This document shows positions 19,680-30,241 of a DNA stretch of 64,000 nt, piece by piece. A program made the translations under genes and the position numbers. The notes under the pieces are model-generated. The model did no database searches. It was not told the origin of the DNA and saw only the letters and a list, made by a program, of their open reading frames with translations. Each line of letters starts with the position of its first letter. Within the stretch, counting starts at the first letter, position 1. Source of the stretch: Desulfobulbaceae bacterium (GTDB taxonomy: Bacteria; Desulfobacterota; Desulfobulbia; Desulfobulbales; Desulfobulbaceae); assembly GCA_012744275.1 (NCBI GenBank), contig JAAYIE010000008.1, positions 1 through 64,000 on the forward strand, given 5' to 3'.

Positions 19680-19698
19680 CAACTAAGCGACTACAACA

Positions 19699-20634
19699 AT
19701 GCCCAGCTGTCAACTGGCAGCTACTAACTCTTCAACAAAACCCGTACGAGCCATGCGCCTTCCCAGTCCAGACTCGGCAAGCCCTTCCGCCATCCTCTTG
19801 ATCCACTGCCCGGACAGCAAGGGTATCATTGCCACAGTGAGTGAGTTCATCGCTAAAAACAACGGCAACATCACTTTTCTGGATCAGCATGTGGACGCCG
19901 GCAAGAGCGTCTTTTTCATGCGTATTGAGTGGGAACTCCGTGACTTTGCCATTCCCGAAGAAAAGATAGGTGAATTTTTTGATGTGCTGATTGCCCGGCG
20001 CTACAACATGAACTGGCAGCTGCATTTCTCACGCGAAATGCCACGCATGGCGATTTTTGTCTCCAGACTGCCGCATTGCCTCTTTGATATTCTTTCCCGC
20101 TGGAAATCCCGGGAAATAGAGGTAGCGATACCGCTGATCATCAGTAACCACCCAGAGATGGAGGCGGTGGCCTGCCAGTTCGGCGTCGAGTTTGCACATT
20201 TCGAGATAAACAGTACCAATAAACGCGACCAGGAGCAGGCCCAGCTCGACCTGTTGGCCCGGCACGAAGTAGATTTCATCGTATTGGCCAGATACATGCA
20301 GATTCTGTCAGAAGAATTTGTGTCGCATTATCCCAACAGAATCATCAACATTCACCACTCCTTCCTGCCGGCCTTCCCCGGCGCAAAGCCTTACCACCAC
20401 GCCTATGAACGCGGAGTAAAGGTAATTGGTGCCACCAGCCACTATGTTACCGCCGAACTGGATGGTGGTCCGATCATCGCCCAAGACACGATCCGGGTCA
20501 CCCACGAAGATTCCATTGATGATCTGATACGCAAGGGGCGCGATCTAGAAAAAGTTATCCTCGCCCGCGCCATCTGGCATCATCTCCAGCGGCAGGTGCT
20601 GGTCTATCAAAACCGTACTCTGGTTTTTTCCTGA
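19699..20634 (+). CDS. purU: Formyltetrahydrofolate deformylase
   Basis: N-terminal ACT domain (LIHCPDSKGIIATVSEFI), VLARYMQILSEEFVSHYPNRIINIHHSFLPAFPGAKPYHHAYERGVKVIGATSHYVTAELDGGPII. The real start may be the ATG at 19753. Confidence 0.94.
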   Translation: MPSCQLAATNSSTKPVRAMRLPSPDSASPSAILLIHCPDSKGIIATVSEFIAKNNGNITFLDQHVDAGKSVFFMRIEWELRDFAIPEEKIGEFFDVLIARRYNMNWQLHFSREMPRMAIFVSRLPHCLFDILSRWKSREIEVAIPLIISNHPEMEAVACQFGVEFAHFEINSTNKRDQEQAQLDLLARHEVDFIVLARYMQILSEEFVSHYPNRIINIHHSFLPAFPGAKPYHHAYERGVKVIGATSHYVTAELDGGPIIAQDTIRVTHEDSIDDLIRKGRDLEKVILARAIWHHLQRQVLVYQNRTLVFS

Positions 20635-20665
20635 ATTTTTTCTGTTCAAACGATAAACGAAAAAA

Positions 20666-20728
20666 CACCCAAACACTGGCGGAAACAGCAGTCTAAGCTG
20701 CTGCACTACTGGGTGTTTGGGTGCTTTT
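20666..20728 (+). terminator. Terminator between convergent purU and RNase E/G genes
   Basis: CACCCAAACAC/GTGTTTGGGTG 11-bp perfect stem, inner CAGCAG/CTGCTG stem, flanked by A-rich and T-rich tracts. Confidence 0.85.
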
Positions 20729-20732
20729 GTGT

Positions 20733-20870
20733 TTCTGCTGGCAGCTCATGTGGCCATGTTGGCATCGACACATGCCCACAGAGCGCACCTGCACTGCGAA
20801 CGATCTGCGTCGCCTTTAAATCGTCTCCCTGAAGCTCTTGAGACTGCTCCTGGCTCTGGAGCAGAAACTA
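20733..20870 (-). repeat. Possible divergent repeat copy G (abuts RNase E/G stop codon)
   Basis: Reverse strand TAGTTTCTGCTCCAGAGCC...GTCGATGCCAACA...AGCAGAAAC; perfect 9-bp terminal inverted repeat GTTTCTGCT/AGCAGAAAC; shares TCGATGCCAACA with copy B. Confidence 0.4.
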
Positions 20871-22874
20871 TGAAGCGCTTTCCGAACCGAGGAACTCCAT
20901 CTCGTGCTCTGACGGCAGCATATCTGCACGCACGGTGATGTCAATGGTGGCATTATGCTGCCGTTCCAGCGTCACCAGTTCCTCTTTTTTACGGTTGAGC
21001 AGATACTGGGCGACTTCCAGGGGAAAACTGCATTCCACCCTGGAAACCTTCTTGCGGATAATGCCAGTCTGGATGCGGCGCAGATAGTAGAGCGCCTGCG
21101 TTTCCACCGAGCGCACCACCCCCCGACCCTGACAATGCGTACAGGTGATATAACTTCCCTTGGCCGTAGGTGCGCCCATTTTCTGCCGGGAGATCTGCAT
21201 CAGTCCAAAGCGTGAGATACGGCTGATATCCACCTTGGCCTTGTCCCGCTTCATGCTCGCCTTGACCTGGCGCTCCACCTCCAGTATATGCTTTTTGCTG
21301 CGCATATCGATAAAATCTACCACTATCAGGCCACCGAGGTCACGCAGGCGCAGTTGTCTCGCCAACTCTTCGGCCGCCTCCATGTTAGCCAGGAAAATGC
21401 TCTCCTCAAAATCACTATTTTTGGAGGTGCGACCAGAGTTAACATCAATGGCAACCAAGGCCTCGGTGGGATCAATGACGATGGAACCGCCGGATGGCAG
21501 GGGTACCTGTGGCCGGTAGATAGATTCGATCTGCTCTTCGATGTTGTGCTGGTTAAAAATGGGTTTGACCCCTCTGTGCTGCCGCACCCGCACCTGGCGC
21601 TGTTTGGGCGGTAACTGCTGGATAAAATCCTGTACCTGCTCCAAGGTCTCATCGGTGTCCACCACAATCTCTTGAATCTCCGGAAAAAAATGATCCCGGA
21701 GAAAACGGACCACTGTATCCTGCTCCTGATAGATGAGCGCTGGTGCCTGTTCAACCTGGCCACGGCTGCGTATTTGCTCCCACAGTTGCAAAAGCCGCTC
21801 AAGGTCTTCTTTAAGGGTAACCCGGGTGATTTCAGCGCTGGCAGTGCGGACTATGTAGCCGATGCCTTCAGGCAGTTCCAGTTCGCTCATCATCTCCCTA
21901 AGCTCTCCCCTGCGCTGCTCACCGACAATCTTACGGGAAATACCGGCACTGTCACTGCCCGGCAGCAGCACGAGACAGCGGCCCGGCAAGGAGAGGTAAG
22001 TGGTCATGTTGGCTCCCTTATTACCGGTCACCTCCTTGACAACCTGCACCAGAACCTCCTGCCCCTTCTGCATCACCTCTTCTATTTTCAGCTTTCTCCA
22101 CTGCTGTTGACTGATGAGTTCGCGTGCGCGCTCGCTAATATTTTCCCGATAATATTCAGGGTGGATCTCGCCAAAGGGGAGGAAGCCGTTTTTACCTGTG
22201 CCGATATCAACAAAGGCTACCTGCAGGTTGGCCTCGATCGATACAATGCGGCCCTTGTAAATATTGTTCTTGGTGGCCTCGCGCTCAACGGTGGAGACAT
22301 GGAAGGACTCAAGCTTCCCGTTTTCCAAAAGAGCCACCCGGCACTCTTCGGGTTCTTCAGCATTAACCAACAGCTTGTAGACTGCTTTGGGATCACGCTT
22401 TATTTCGATCTCAGGCCTGACATCATCTGATTCTGGTTCCTCAGGATCTTCAAATAGGTCCTGCTTCGCATCCTCTACACTATCTTCTACTGCGGGGTCA
22501 GCAGTGATCGACTCGGCTTTTTTTACCCTCTTCCGGCTGCGGCGGGTACGTTTTTGAGGGGCTGACGCCTCAGCAGCCGGATGGCCATATGCGGCATCCG
22601 ACTCAGGATGTTGTACCGCAGATGGATCTACCGCATCAGTATGCTCTGTCTGCCTAGCCAAAGCTGTCGCTGGGGTTCGCGCCACATCCTGGGCATTCTG
22701 GTTATCCTGCTTGTGAGCCTCTGCCTCTAATATTGGCGCTGCGGGTGAGGCCGTGCCCGGGCCCTCTTCTTTGGGCTGCTCCTGCGGAACTATGCTCTTC
22801 CACCAAGCACCAACACTCGCCTTGGCACCTTGCTGATTTTTTATTTTTTTGGGGGGTTGTTTATTTTCTGTCAT
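20868..22874 (-). CDS. Rne/Rng family ribonuclease with N-terminal extension
   Basis: S1 region NNIYKGRIVSIEANLQVAFVDIG, ATEALVAIDVNSGRT, LGGLIVVDFIDM, CxHCQGRG zinc-link motif. Confidence 0.93.
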   Translation of the reverse strand: MTENKQPPKKIKNQQGAKASVGAWWKSIVPQEQPKEEGPGTASPAAPILEAEAHKQDNQNAQDVARTPATALARQTEHTDAVDPSAVQHPESDAAYGHPAAEASAPQKRTRRSRKRVKKAESITADPAVEDSVEDAKQDLFEDPEEPESDDVRPEIEIKRDPKAVYKLLVNAEEPEECRVALLENGKLESFHVSTVEREATKNNIYKGRIVSIEANLQVAFVDIGTGKNGFLPFGEIHPEYYRENISERARELISQQQWRKLKIEEVMQKGQEVLVQVVKEVTGNKGANMTTYLSLPGRCLVLLPGSDSAGISRKIVGEQRRGELREMMSELELPEGIGYIVRTASAEITRVTLKEDLERLLQLWEQIRSRGQVEQAPALIYQEQDTVVRFLRDHFFPEIQEIVVDTDETLEQVQDFIQQLPPKQRQVRVRQHRGVKPIFNQHNIEEQIESIYRPQVPLPSGGSIVIDPTEALVAIDVNSGRTSKNSDFEESIFLANMEAAEELARQLRLRDLGGLIVVDFIDMRSKKHILEVERQVKASMKRDKAKVDISRISRFGLMQISRQKMGAPTAKGSYITCTHCQGRGVVRSVETQALYYLRRIQTGIIRKKVSRVECSFPLEVAQYLLNRKKEELVTLERQHNATIDITVRADMLPSEHEMEFLGSESAS

Positions 22875-23359
22875 TCGTCTCCTTGCATGCCGCGCTTCGC
22901 AGGATTGTTATAATCCAACTGCTGCTTCTCTTGCCTGGAAGGCGTGGCTTCTAAGCATCTTTTCGCGCGGCTGGGCTTGTTTCTCTGCTCACAGACAATA
23001 AAAGTCTGTGCCTTAAAAAGAGTAATTATATATTAATATAGTAATTCTATTGAATCAGAGAATATTCTCCTCTGGTATCTTGGCAGCACAACAATGAAAA
23101 AACATATCAGATGTGGCACCCGTTCATTATAGCACTTTATAGACCCATGCAAGGCAATTTTGTGGTTGGCACCGGGCTGGCGATGCCTTTCCGCGAGTTT
23201 TCGCTTGACACTTATTTTAGCCCCACGTACATTTCTTCCATAGTATAAATTTTTGTTTTTCATGCCCTTTACATACAAATTTTATTCTTTCAGCTGCACC
23301 TCTGCAGCTAGGAATGTTTGGTAATCCTCCTAGGAACAAACGCCTTGAACGCAAGAATC

Positions 23360-25657
23360 ATGACTTACAAATTTCTGTACCTCGCAGCCCTGGCGGTAAT
23401 GGCCACGCTCAGTTGGAATACCTCGCTCAAGGCAGCCGTAATGGATGGGGAAAAGTGGGATATCACCGCCGACAAGATCACCCGCTACGAAAACCCGCCA
23501 AGTGTCATCGCCGAAGGCAATGTCATCCTTGAAAAAAAGGAGACTGTCGCCACGGTGAAAAAATCTTCCACTTCCAGGTGGGACGCCCTGCTTGGCCCCG
23601 ATGCCGGCACAGCCAAGGATGATGAGCAACAACCGAGCCTTACCGAGACCACGACAACCACCATTAAGGCAGACTGGGTTGCCTACGATGTGGCCATGGG
23701 CCAGGCTAAGGCGCGTGGTAATGTGCAAATCAACGTCAAAGGCGACGAACTCATCGCCGAAACCGGCACGGTCAACTTGAAGGATGCAACCGGCACCTTT
23801 GAAAACGCGGTCATCATAAGCCAGGGCCAGCCCTTACACCTTGAAGGTCGCGTGGTGGAAAAAACTGGTGATCTTACCTACCACATCGAAGACGGCTGGG
23901 TTATCACTTGCAAGCTGAAGGAGGGTGAATCGCCCCCCTGGAGTTTTGGTGCAGCTGACACCAAGATCACCGACGGCGGCTATGCCTTTATGAAGCATGC
24001 GGTTTTTCGGGTTAAAGGGATCCCTATCCTGTACACACCCTACATGATTCTCCCGGCTAAACGGGAACGGCAAACCGGCTTTCTCTTTCCCTCCTGGTCC
24101 ATGTCCGACCGTGACGGTTTCGGCTTGGAAACACCGTTTTTTATCAACCTTTCCCCCACCACCGACATAACCCTCTACCCGCGTTATCTGTCAAAACGCG
24201 GCGTAATGGTCGGTGGCGAATTTCGCTACGTTACCGATGAGGACAGCAAGGGCACACTCATGGCCCATTACCTCGACGACGACCTCAGCGATCCTTCGGA
24301 AGTGGAGTATTACCGGGAAGGTAAATTTACCCACACCAACAACGAACGATACTGGATTCGTGGCAAGGCGGATCAAAATATCGGCGAATGGATAACTCGA
24401 TTTGATCTGGATATTGCCTCGGACAAAGACTACCTGCGCGAATTCAACACCGGTTCCACTGCCTTTAATGCGAACCACATCCGCTTCCGCGATGCCTTTG
24501 GCCGCGGCTTCGAACAGAAACTGGATCAGTATCGTGAAAACACCGTTGAATTCCTGCGTGCCTGGGATGATGGCTCTACTTTTCAGGGCGAATTACTTGC
24601 CATTAACGATATCAGTGATCGCAGCTATACCGCCAATGAACCCTCGCAGTTCTGGAAACTGCCGTCATTTACCTATTCCGGTTTAAGGCCTATTGCCTCA
24701 AGCCCAGCAGATTTTTCCTGGGATACCAACTACACTCATTTCTGGCGTGAGCATGGTGTGGGAGCGCAGAGATTTGATCTCTTCCCGGAGGTATCAACCA
24801 GCATTCCCATCAGCCGCTACCTGGAAAGCACAGTTCGTGGCGGTGTGCGTGAGACCTTTTACGTCATTGATGATGGCGGTGCAAACGACTGGAAAGATGA
24901 AGACACGGCCAACCGTCTGCTCTACCGCTTGGGCGGCGAAATAGGCTCTACCCTCTACCGTGAGTACGGAGTGGCCCCGATGGATGGTAATGGCTGGAGC
25001 CATACTCTGCGTCCCTTTGTGGAGTACGAATACATCAATATACCAGAGAGCGACATTCTGCCTCAATTTGATGCGGTTGATGATTTAGATGAGGCCAACA
25101 CCATCTATTACGGCATCAACAATTTCTTCTCCCTCTTCGGCAACAAGGACGGCCGCCTGAACGAACGTGATCTCGCCTTTGTCAAAGTTAGGCAGGGCTA
25201 TGACATGCGCAGTGAGGAAAGTGACACCCCCTTCACCCCGGTAGAAATCAAAACTGGCTTTTACCCTCTCGGGGGTACGCGCCTGCTGTACACTACCCAG
25301 GTGGATGTCTATGGCGATGGCATGATTGAACATGCTGTCGAGGCCGATTACCGCAGTACCCGCGGCGACCTGTTTTCCTTAGACTACCGCTACGATGATG
25401 AGCTGAGCATCAACTCGATCAGTGGCGCCTTCTGGTATCTTTTGCCCTACAACTTTGCGGTTGGTTACAGTATTGAGCGGGCCATAGAGAACAAGGTCAC
25501 CATAGAAGAAAAATTTCGTCTGCTCTACCAGCCTGCTTGCTGGTCGGTGGAACTGGCGTCCAACTATACCCCGGACGATCAAACCGTCATGCTGATTTTC
25601 AGGCTGGCCAACATTGGCTCTCCCTTTGGTTTTGAAGTGGGTGGCGCAGGCCTGTAA
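23360..25657 (+). CDS. lptD: LPS assembly outer-membrane protein LptD
   Basis: Signal peptide, OstA domain (WDITADKITRYENPPSVIAEGNVILEKK), long beta-barrel C-terminus. Confidence 0.88.
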   Translation: MTYKFLYLAALAVMATLSWNTSLKAAVMDGEKWDITADKITRYENPPSVIAEGNVILEKKETVATVKKSSTSRWDALLGPDAGTAKDDEQQPSLTETTTTTIKADWVAYDVAMGQAKARGNVQINVKGDELIAETGTVNLKDATGTFENAVIISQGQPLHLEGRVVEKTGDLTYHIEDGWVITCKLKEGESPPWSFGAADTKITDGGYAFMKHAVFRVKGIPILYTPYMILPAKRERQTGFLFPSWSMSDRDGFGLETPFFINLSPTTDITLYPRYLSKRGVMVGGEFRYVTDEDSKGTLMAHYLDDDLSDPSEVEYYREGKFTHTNNERYWIRGKADQNIGEWITRFDLDIASDKDYLREFNTGSTAFNANHIRFRDAFGRGFEQKLDQYRENTVEFLRAWDDGSTFQGELLAINDISDRSYTANEPSQFWKLPSFTYSGLRPIASSPADFSWDTNYTHFWREHGVGAQRFDLFPEVSTSIPISRYLESTVRGGVRETFYVIDDGGANDWKDEDTANRLLYRLGGEIGSTLYREYGVAPMDGNGWSHTLRPFVEYEYINIPESDILPQFDAVDDLDEANTIYYGINNFFSLFGNKDGRLNERDLAFVKVRQGYDMRSEESDTPFTPVEIKTGFYPLGGTRLLYTTQVDVYGDGMIEHAVEADYRSTRGDLFSLDYRYDDELSINSISGAFWYLLPYNFAVGYSIERAIENKVTIEEKFRLLYQPACWSVELASNYTPDDQTVMLIFRLANIGSPFGFEVGGAGL

Positions 25658-25785
25658 TTTCAGTTCCAGCTCAAAGGTGCTGGTACGAAGGCAAGGAAAA
25701 TACGACATAGACGTACATACAGATAGTCCGAGTAGCATTTTCCACAACCAGACACCTTGGCGCTCTTTAGTATGGAATTGGAATA
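25657..25785 (+). repeat. Imperfect palindromic repeat, copy C (begins at lptD stop codon)
   Basis: ATTTCAGTTCCAGCTCAAAG...GGAAAATACGACATAGACGTACATAC...GTCCGAGTAGCATTTTCC...CTTTAGTATGGAATTGGAAT. Confidence 0.78.
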
Positions 25786-25800
25786 AAACGTGTTTTTGTA

Positions 25801-26826
25801 ATGCAGTCAGATCGGCAAGTGTTGCAGGGCATTAATTGTTACGCATTTAACGGCGATGCAGATGGTCTCTGCGCCTTGCAACAGTTACGCCTGCATCAGG
25901 CTATTGAATTACCGGTACTGCCACGGCTCATCACCGGAGTGAAACGGGATGTTGGGCTGCTTGCCAGAATCAGCGAAGTACAGGGCAGGCGTATCGCGGT
26001 TCTTGACATTTCACTCGATAAAAACAGGGAAGCCCTGCAACGGCTTCTGACCAATGCCAATCGTGTTATCTATATTGATCACCACTATAGTGGTAAAATT
26101 CCTGCATCTTCCCTTCTGCAAACACACATCGATCCATCTCCCCAAACCTGTACAGCGTTTCTGGTAAACCAACTCCTCCAAGGGCAATTTACTGCCTGGG
26201 CATTGGTTGGAGCCTTTGGCGACAATCTGATACTCCAGGCCAAGACTCTGGCAAAGCAACTGGGTGTGGACAGTTCATCATGCGAGCAACTGCAGCAACT
26301 CGGTACTTTGTTAAACTACAACAGTTATGGCGAAACGATTGAGGATTTGCATGTTGATCCCATTGAACTCAGCTGTGAAATGCGACCCTATGCTGACCCT
26401 TTGCACTTTCTCCATCAATCTGCACTTGTGCCGCTTATACGTGTCGGTTACCAGGAAGATTCGCAACACCTGCGGGTATGCACCGCCCAGGAAATTTTTA
26501 AGGGAGGAAGATTTTTCATGCTGCCAGATACAGCATGGGCGCGGAGGATTTCGGGAATATTCGCCAATCACTGCGCCGTAGAAAAGCCGTACTGTGCCCA
26601 TGCCATTGCGCAACAGCAACGGGATGGGACTTTACGCATCAGTGTGCGCGCGCCGTTAAAAAGCCCAATGGGAGCGGACACTTTATGCCGGATATTTCCT
26701 GGCGGCGGCGGCCGTGCCGCTGCCGCTGGCATCAACAACTTGCCTGCTCCTGAGCTGGATCGATTCTTGGCTGTGTTCCGACAACACTTCTCATCCATCC
26801 ACCCCAATGCACCGGACCGCGAATGA
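25801..26826 (+). CDS. DHH/DHHA1 family phosphoesterase
   Basis: AFNGDADGLCAL, AVLDISLDKN, VIYIDHHYSG, FPGGGGRAAAAGIN. Confidence 0.88.
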   Translation: MQSDRQVLQGINCYAFNGDADGLCALQQLRLHQAIELPVLPRLITGVKRDVGLLARISEVQGRRIAVLDISLDKNREALQRLLTNANRVIYIDHHYSGKIPASSLLQTHIDPSPQTCTAFLVNQLLQGQFTAWALVGAFGDNLILQAKTLAKQLGVDSSSCEQLQQLGTLLNYNSYGETIEDLHVDPIELSCEMRPYADPLHFLHQSALVPLIRVGYQEDSQHLRVCTAQEIFKGGRFFMLPDTAWARRISGIFANHCAVEKPYCAHAIAQQQRDGTLRISVRAPLKSPMGADTLCRIFPGGGGRAAAAGINNLPAPELDRFLAVFRQHFSSIHPNAPDRE

Positions 26827-27875
26827 AAATCTGCCGGCCCTTTTCTCCTTGTATCCTTCTTCTTGTTGCTCTGCTTTGTATGGGTTTATTGCCTTTGACT
26901 CACACGCATGCATCTGCTCCTTTGGCCGCAGATCTGGTCCAGGACAAAGAACCCATTGACTTCCGCCAGCAAAAATTTACTGCTCTGTTTGTGGAACTGC
27001 AGGACAGGCACCAGTTTACCGCTGCACAACTGCGATCGATTTTTACCGGACTCACCATTGACCGGCGGGTGCTGGTCCTTATGGACAAACAATGGGAGGC
27101 CAGACCTTATTATCAGTATGCCCCTCAGTTCATCACCGGTGAAATCATCCGGACCGGGCGCGCCAAATTGGAGGAACACCGACGTTTGCTCGATCTGGTA
27201 GAACAACGTTTCGGCGTAGATCGTGAAATACTTGTCGCCATTTGGGGGATTGAAACCCGCTACGGTGCAAACCAGGGCAACTATAACGTACTCAGAACGC
27301 TGACCACCCTATTTGACGCCTACCCCCGCCGGGCACAATTTTTCCGTCAAGAACTCATCCATTTTCTACTGCTCTGCCGCGAGACCGGGACTGACCCCCG
27401 CCAAGTAAATGGTTCCTATGCGGGTGCTTTTGGCCAGACCCAATTTATCCCCTCCTCTTTTCGCAAGTACGCCGTCAGCTTTGATGGTGACCGTAAAAGG
27501 GATGTTTGGAATTCGGTACCAGACATTCTGGCTTCTATTGCCAATTACTTAAAACAGTTTGGCTGGACTCTGAACACACCGATCTACGCGGAGTTGGGTA
27601 CAAGGCTTAACAGTCAGGAATTGTTACAAACCGAACAGGCCGGTCGCAAGGGCAGAATTTCTGCCTCGGCAGTTGCGCAGGCACAGCAGATGCGGCTTCC
27701 TCCTGTACCCGGAGACAAGCGGGTTTCCATAGTTGGCCTGGAATTGCCGCCAGCCACAGGCGCTGAAAAACGTTATATCGCCGGATATCCGAATTTTCAC
27801 GCCATCACCGAATGGAACCATTCCAACCGCTACGCCATGGCTGTTACCGAATTGGCGGAAGCCTTAGCGCAATGA
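26823..27875 (+). CDS. Lytic murein transglycosylase, MltB family
   Basis: IWGIETRYGANQGNYNVLRTLTTLF, GSYAGAFGQTQFIPSSF, DGDRKRDVWNSVPDILASIANYL. Confidence 0.92.
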   Translation: MKICRPFSPCILLLVALLCMGLLPLTHTHASAPLAADLVQDKEPIDFRQQKFTALFVELQDRHQFTAAQLRSIFTGLTIDRRVLVLMDKQWEARPYYQYAPQFITGEIIRTGRAKLEEHRRLLDLVEQRFGVDREILVAIWGIETRYGANQGNYNVLRTLTTLFDAYPRRAQFFRQELIHFLLLCRETGTDPRQVNGSYAGAFGQTQFIPSSFRKYAVSFDGDRKRDVWNSVPDILASIANYLKQFGWTLNTPIYAELGTRLNSQELLQTEQAGRKGRISASAVAQAQQMRLPPVPGDKRVSIVGLELPPATGAEKRYIAGYPNFHAITEWNHSNRYAMAVTELAEALAQ

Positions 27876-29125
27876 AAATGCTCGCTTGGGATGGTCGACG
27901 TTTTGAGCAGAAGCGCCTGCCCTTCATCCCTCGCCTACTTCCTTTAAGACTGCTGGCAATGAGCCTTGCCCTGTGCATGGCTTGTGGCTTCAGTTGTGCA
28001 GCTTCGGCCCAGGCAACCACGCAACTGCTGGCGCCGGATGCTATCCCGCTTTTCAATGATGATCTGCATTACCAGGGGCTGGAGCGCAGCCTTCAGGAAA
28101 GCCTGGCCTATCTGGGTAAACTTCCCCCCGAACGCCACTTTGCCGTGGCCGGACAAACGGTTAGTGTCGCCCGCCTCAAGCAAACCATTCACACCTTTCT
28201 TGGCCTTGTCGAAAAAAGACCCGACACAGGCACCCTGAACCAGGCTCTGCGGGAACAATTTCTTGTTTACCGCATCCGACCCTCTTCCACTGTTGTTAAT
28301 AGTAACACTTCAAGCCCAAGCACACCTCTTTTACTCACCGGGTACTTTCAGCCTGTTTTTCAAGGCAGCCTCAACAAAAAAGCTCCATACCTCTATCCGT
28401 TGTACACCATCCCAAAGACGCTGGTGCAGCATAACACCGCAAAAGGATTCACTGTTAGCCGCCGAGATCCCCAAGGTCAACTTGTACCTTTCTGGACCAG
28501 GCGTGAAATCGAACAGGGCAATCTTTTGGCCGGCACTGAACTCGTCTGGCTAAAGGATCCTTTTGACGCCTTTCTTATCCATGTTCAGGGTTCGGCTCTG
28601 GTTTTCTGTGTGGGTGATCAGAGCACCAGGGCAGTCAGTTACGCTGCCAAGAACGGTCGTCCATACACGAGCATCGGCACCTATCTGGTAAAAAACAACA
28701 AGATGCGAGTGGAAGAAGTCAGTATGGACAGTCTGCGCCGTTATCTGGAGGCGCATCCGCAGGAACGCGAACACATCCTCCAGCAGAATGATTCCTATAT
28801 TTTTTTCTCTTGGAGTACAGTCGGCCCGGTACATGGCAGTTTAAACCGGCCCCTTACTCCAGGGCGATCGGTCGCGGCCGATCAAAAACTCTACCCGCCG
28901 GGATTGCTGATGTTTGTCCACAGCACCATACCCAAGATGGAGCAAAACAGGGTTACAGACCGTATGTCGCTGCAGCGTTTTGTGAGTGTACAGGACAGCG
29001 GCTCAGCTATTCAGGGGCCATATCGGCTGGATCTTTTCTGTGGTACTGGTGATGATGCCGGCAGGCTAGCCGGCGAAATGAAGGAACGAGGGGAACTGTT
29101 CGTAATACTTGCAAAGGAACCGTAG
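27872..29125 (+). CDS. mltA: Murein transglycosylase A (MltA)
   Basis: LLTGYFQPVFQGSL, DPFDAFLIHVQGSA, QNDSYIFF, QDSGSAIQGPYRLDLFCGTGDDAGRLAGEMK. Confidence 0.9.
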   Translation: MKMLAWDGRRFEQKRLPFIPRLLPLRLLAMSLALCMACGFSCAASAQATTQLLAPDAIPLFNDDLHYQGLERSLQESLAYLGKLPPERHFAVAGQTVSVARLKQTIHTFLGLVEKRPDTGTLNQALREQFLVYRIRPSSTVVNSNTSSPSTPLLLTGYFQPVFQGSLNKKAPYLYPLYTIPKTLVQHNTAKGFTVSRRDPQGQLVPFWTRREIEQGNLLAGTELVWLKDPFDAFLIHVQGSALVFCVGDQSTRAVSYAAKNGRPYTSIGTYLVKNNKMRVEEVSMDSLRRYLEAHPQEREHILQQNDSYIFFSWSTVGPVHGSLNRPLTPGRSVAADQKLYPPGLLMFVHSTIPKMEQNRVTDRMSLQRFVSVQDSGSAIQGPYRLDLFCGTGDDAGRLAGEMKERGELFVILAKEP

Positions 29126-29320
29126 GTTAATTCCAATGTCATCAACGTACGTTCTTTTGCCGGTTTCGGGGAAATACTTGAATACTTCAAAGGGGGGGAC
29201 ACTCTGCACCCCCCTGGTTGTTTTGCCCCGTTTCCCTGATGCCATCTCTGACCTAACCCTGCAATTAGACAAGCACATCCCTAACCTGCAACGCACTGTC
29301 GACGATTGGCTCTTACGCCG

Positions 29321-30241
29321 CTATTTTTTGCTTGTTTCCAGCGTAGCCATTACCGTGGCCACCATGCTGGGAATATCGGTAAGACTGGCCGGCACAATCA
29401 GGGTGTTGCCTTCTTTGGCCAAATTGCCAAACTGTTCAACATATTTTTTGGCCACCTCAAGATTAGCTGCATCACGGCCACCAGCCTCGTTTATTGCCTG
29501 CGCCACCTTTCTGATGCCCTCGGCCGTGGCCTCAGCCACCTTCAATATTTCTTGAGCCCGTCCTTCGGCCTCATTGATACGGCGCATCTTCTCACCTTCA
29601 GACAGGGCAATCGCCTCCGCCTTGCCGCCATCGGCCCTGTTGATCAGAGCTTGCCGCTCGCCTTCGGAACGTGCAATTTCAGCGCGTTTTTCCCGCTCCG
29701 CCTTCATCTGCTTTTCCATAGCCTCAAGCACACTGGACGGCGGTTGAATATCCCGAATCTCATAGCGGAGCACCTTGACCCCCCAGTTTTGGGCCGCCTC
29801 GTCCAAGGCGTCCACAACCTGCATATTTAAAGTTTCGCGGGCCTCGAAAGTGTTGTCCAGCGTAATTTTACCGATGGCGGAACGCAGGCTGGTTTGCGCC
29901 AGCTGCATGGCAGCAAACCGATAATCGGCAATGCCGTAGGCAGACAAACGCGAATTAACCACCTGCAGATAAAGAATGCCGTCCACCTCAAGGGTAACGT
30001 TGTCTGCGGTAATGCATGACTGCGAAGGGATGTCCATTGGCTCTTCCTTCAGGTTTCTCCGGTAGGCCACCTTATCAAAAAAAGGCAAAAGGATATGAAA
30101 ACCGGCATCCAAGGTAGTACGATATTTTCCCAATCGTTCGACTACGTATTCGCTTCGCTGCGGCACTACTACCGCTGTTTTCAAAAGTACAAAAAAAACG
30201 AAAACTGCCAGTATTATGATTCCAAACAGTAAACTATCCAT
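29321..30241 (-). CDS. SPFH/band 7 (stomatin/paraslipin) protein
   Basis: VVPQRSEYVVERLGKYRTTLDAGFHILLPF, VKVLRYEIRDIQPP, QMKAEREKRAEIARSEGERQ. Confidence 0.93.
   Translation of the reverse strand: MDSLLFGIIILAVFVFFVLLKTAVVVPQRSEYVVERLGKYRTTLDAGFHILLPFFDKVAYRRNLKEEPMDIPSQSCITADNVTLEVDGILYLQVVNSRLSAYGIADYRFAAMQLAQTSLRSAIGKITLDNTFEARETLNMQVVDALDEAAQNWGVKVLRYEIRDIQPPSSVLEAMEKQMKAEREKRAEIARSEGERQALINRADGGKAEAIALSEGEKMRRINEAEGRAQEILKVAEATAEGIRKVAQAINEAGGRDAANLEVAKKYVEQFGNLAKEGNTLIVPASLTDIPSMVATVMATLETSKK

Noticed and set aside
21672-22430. 252-aa + strand ORF
   Set aside because: Antisense to the RNase E/G gene; no recognisable domain.
29126-29190. Possible truncated repeat after mltA (TTAATTCCAATGTCATCAACG)
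   Set aside because: Only the outermost TIR bases resemble the family and there is no matching 3' end; too weak to count.
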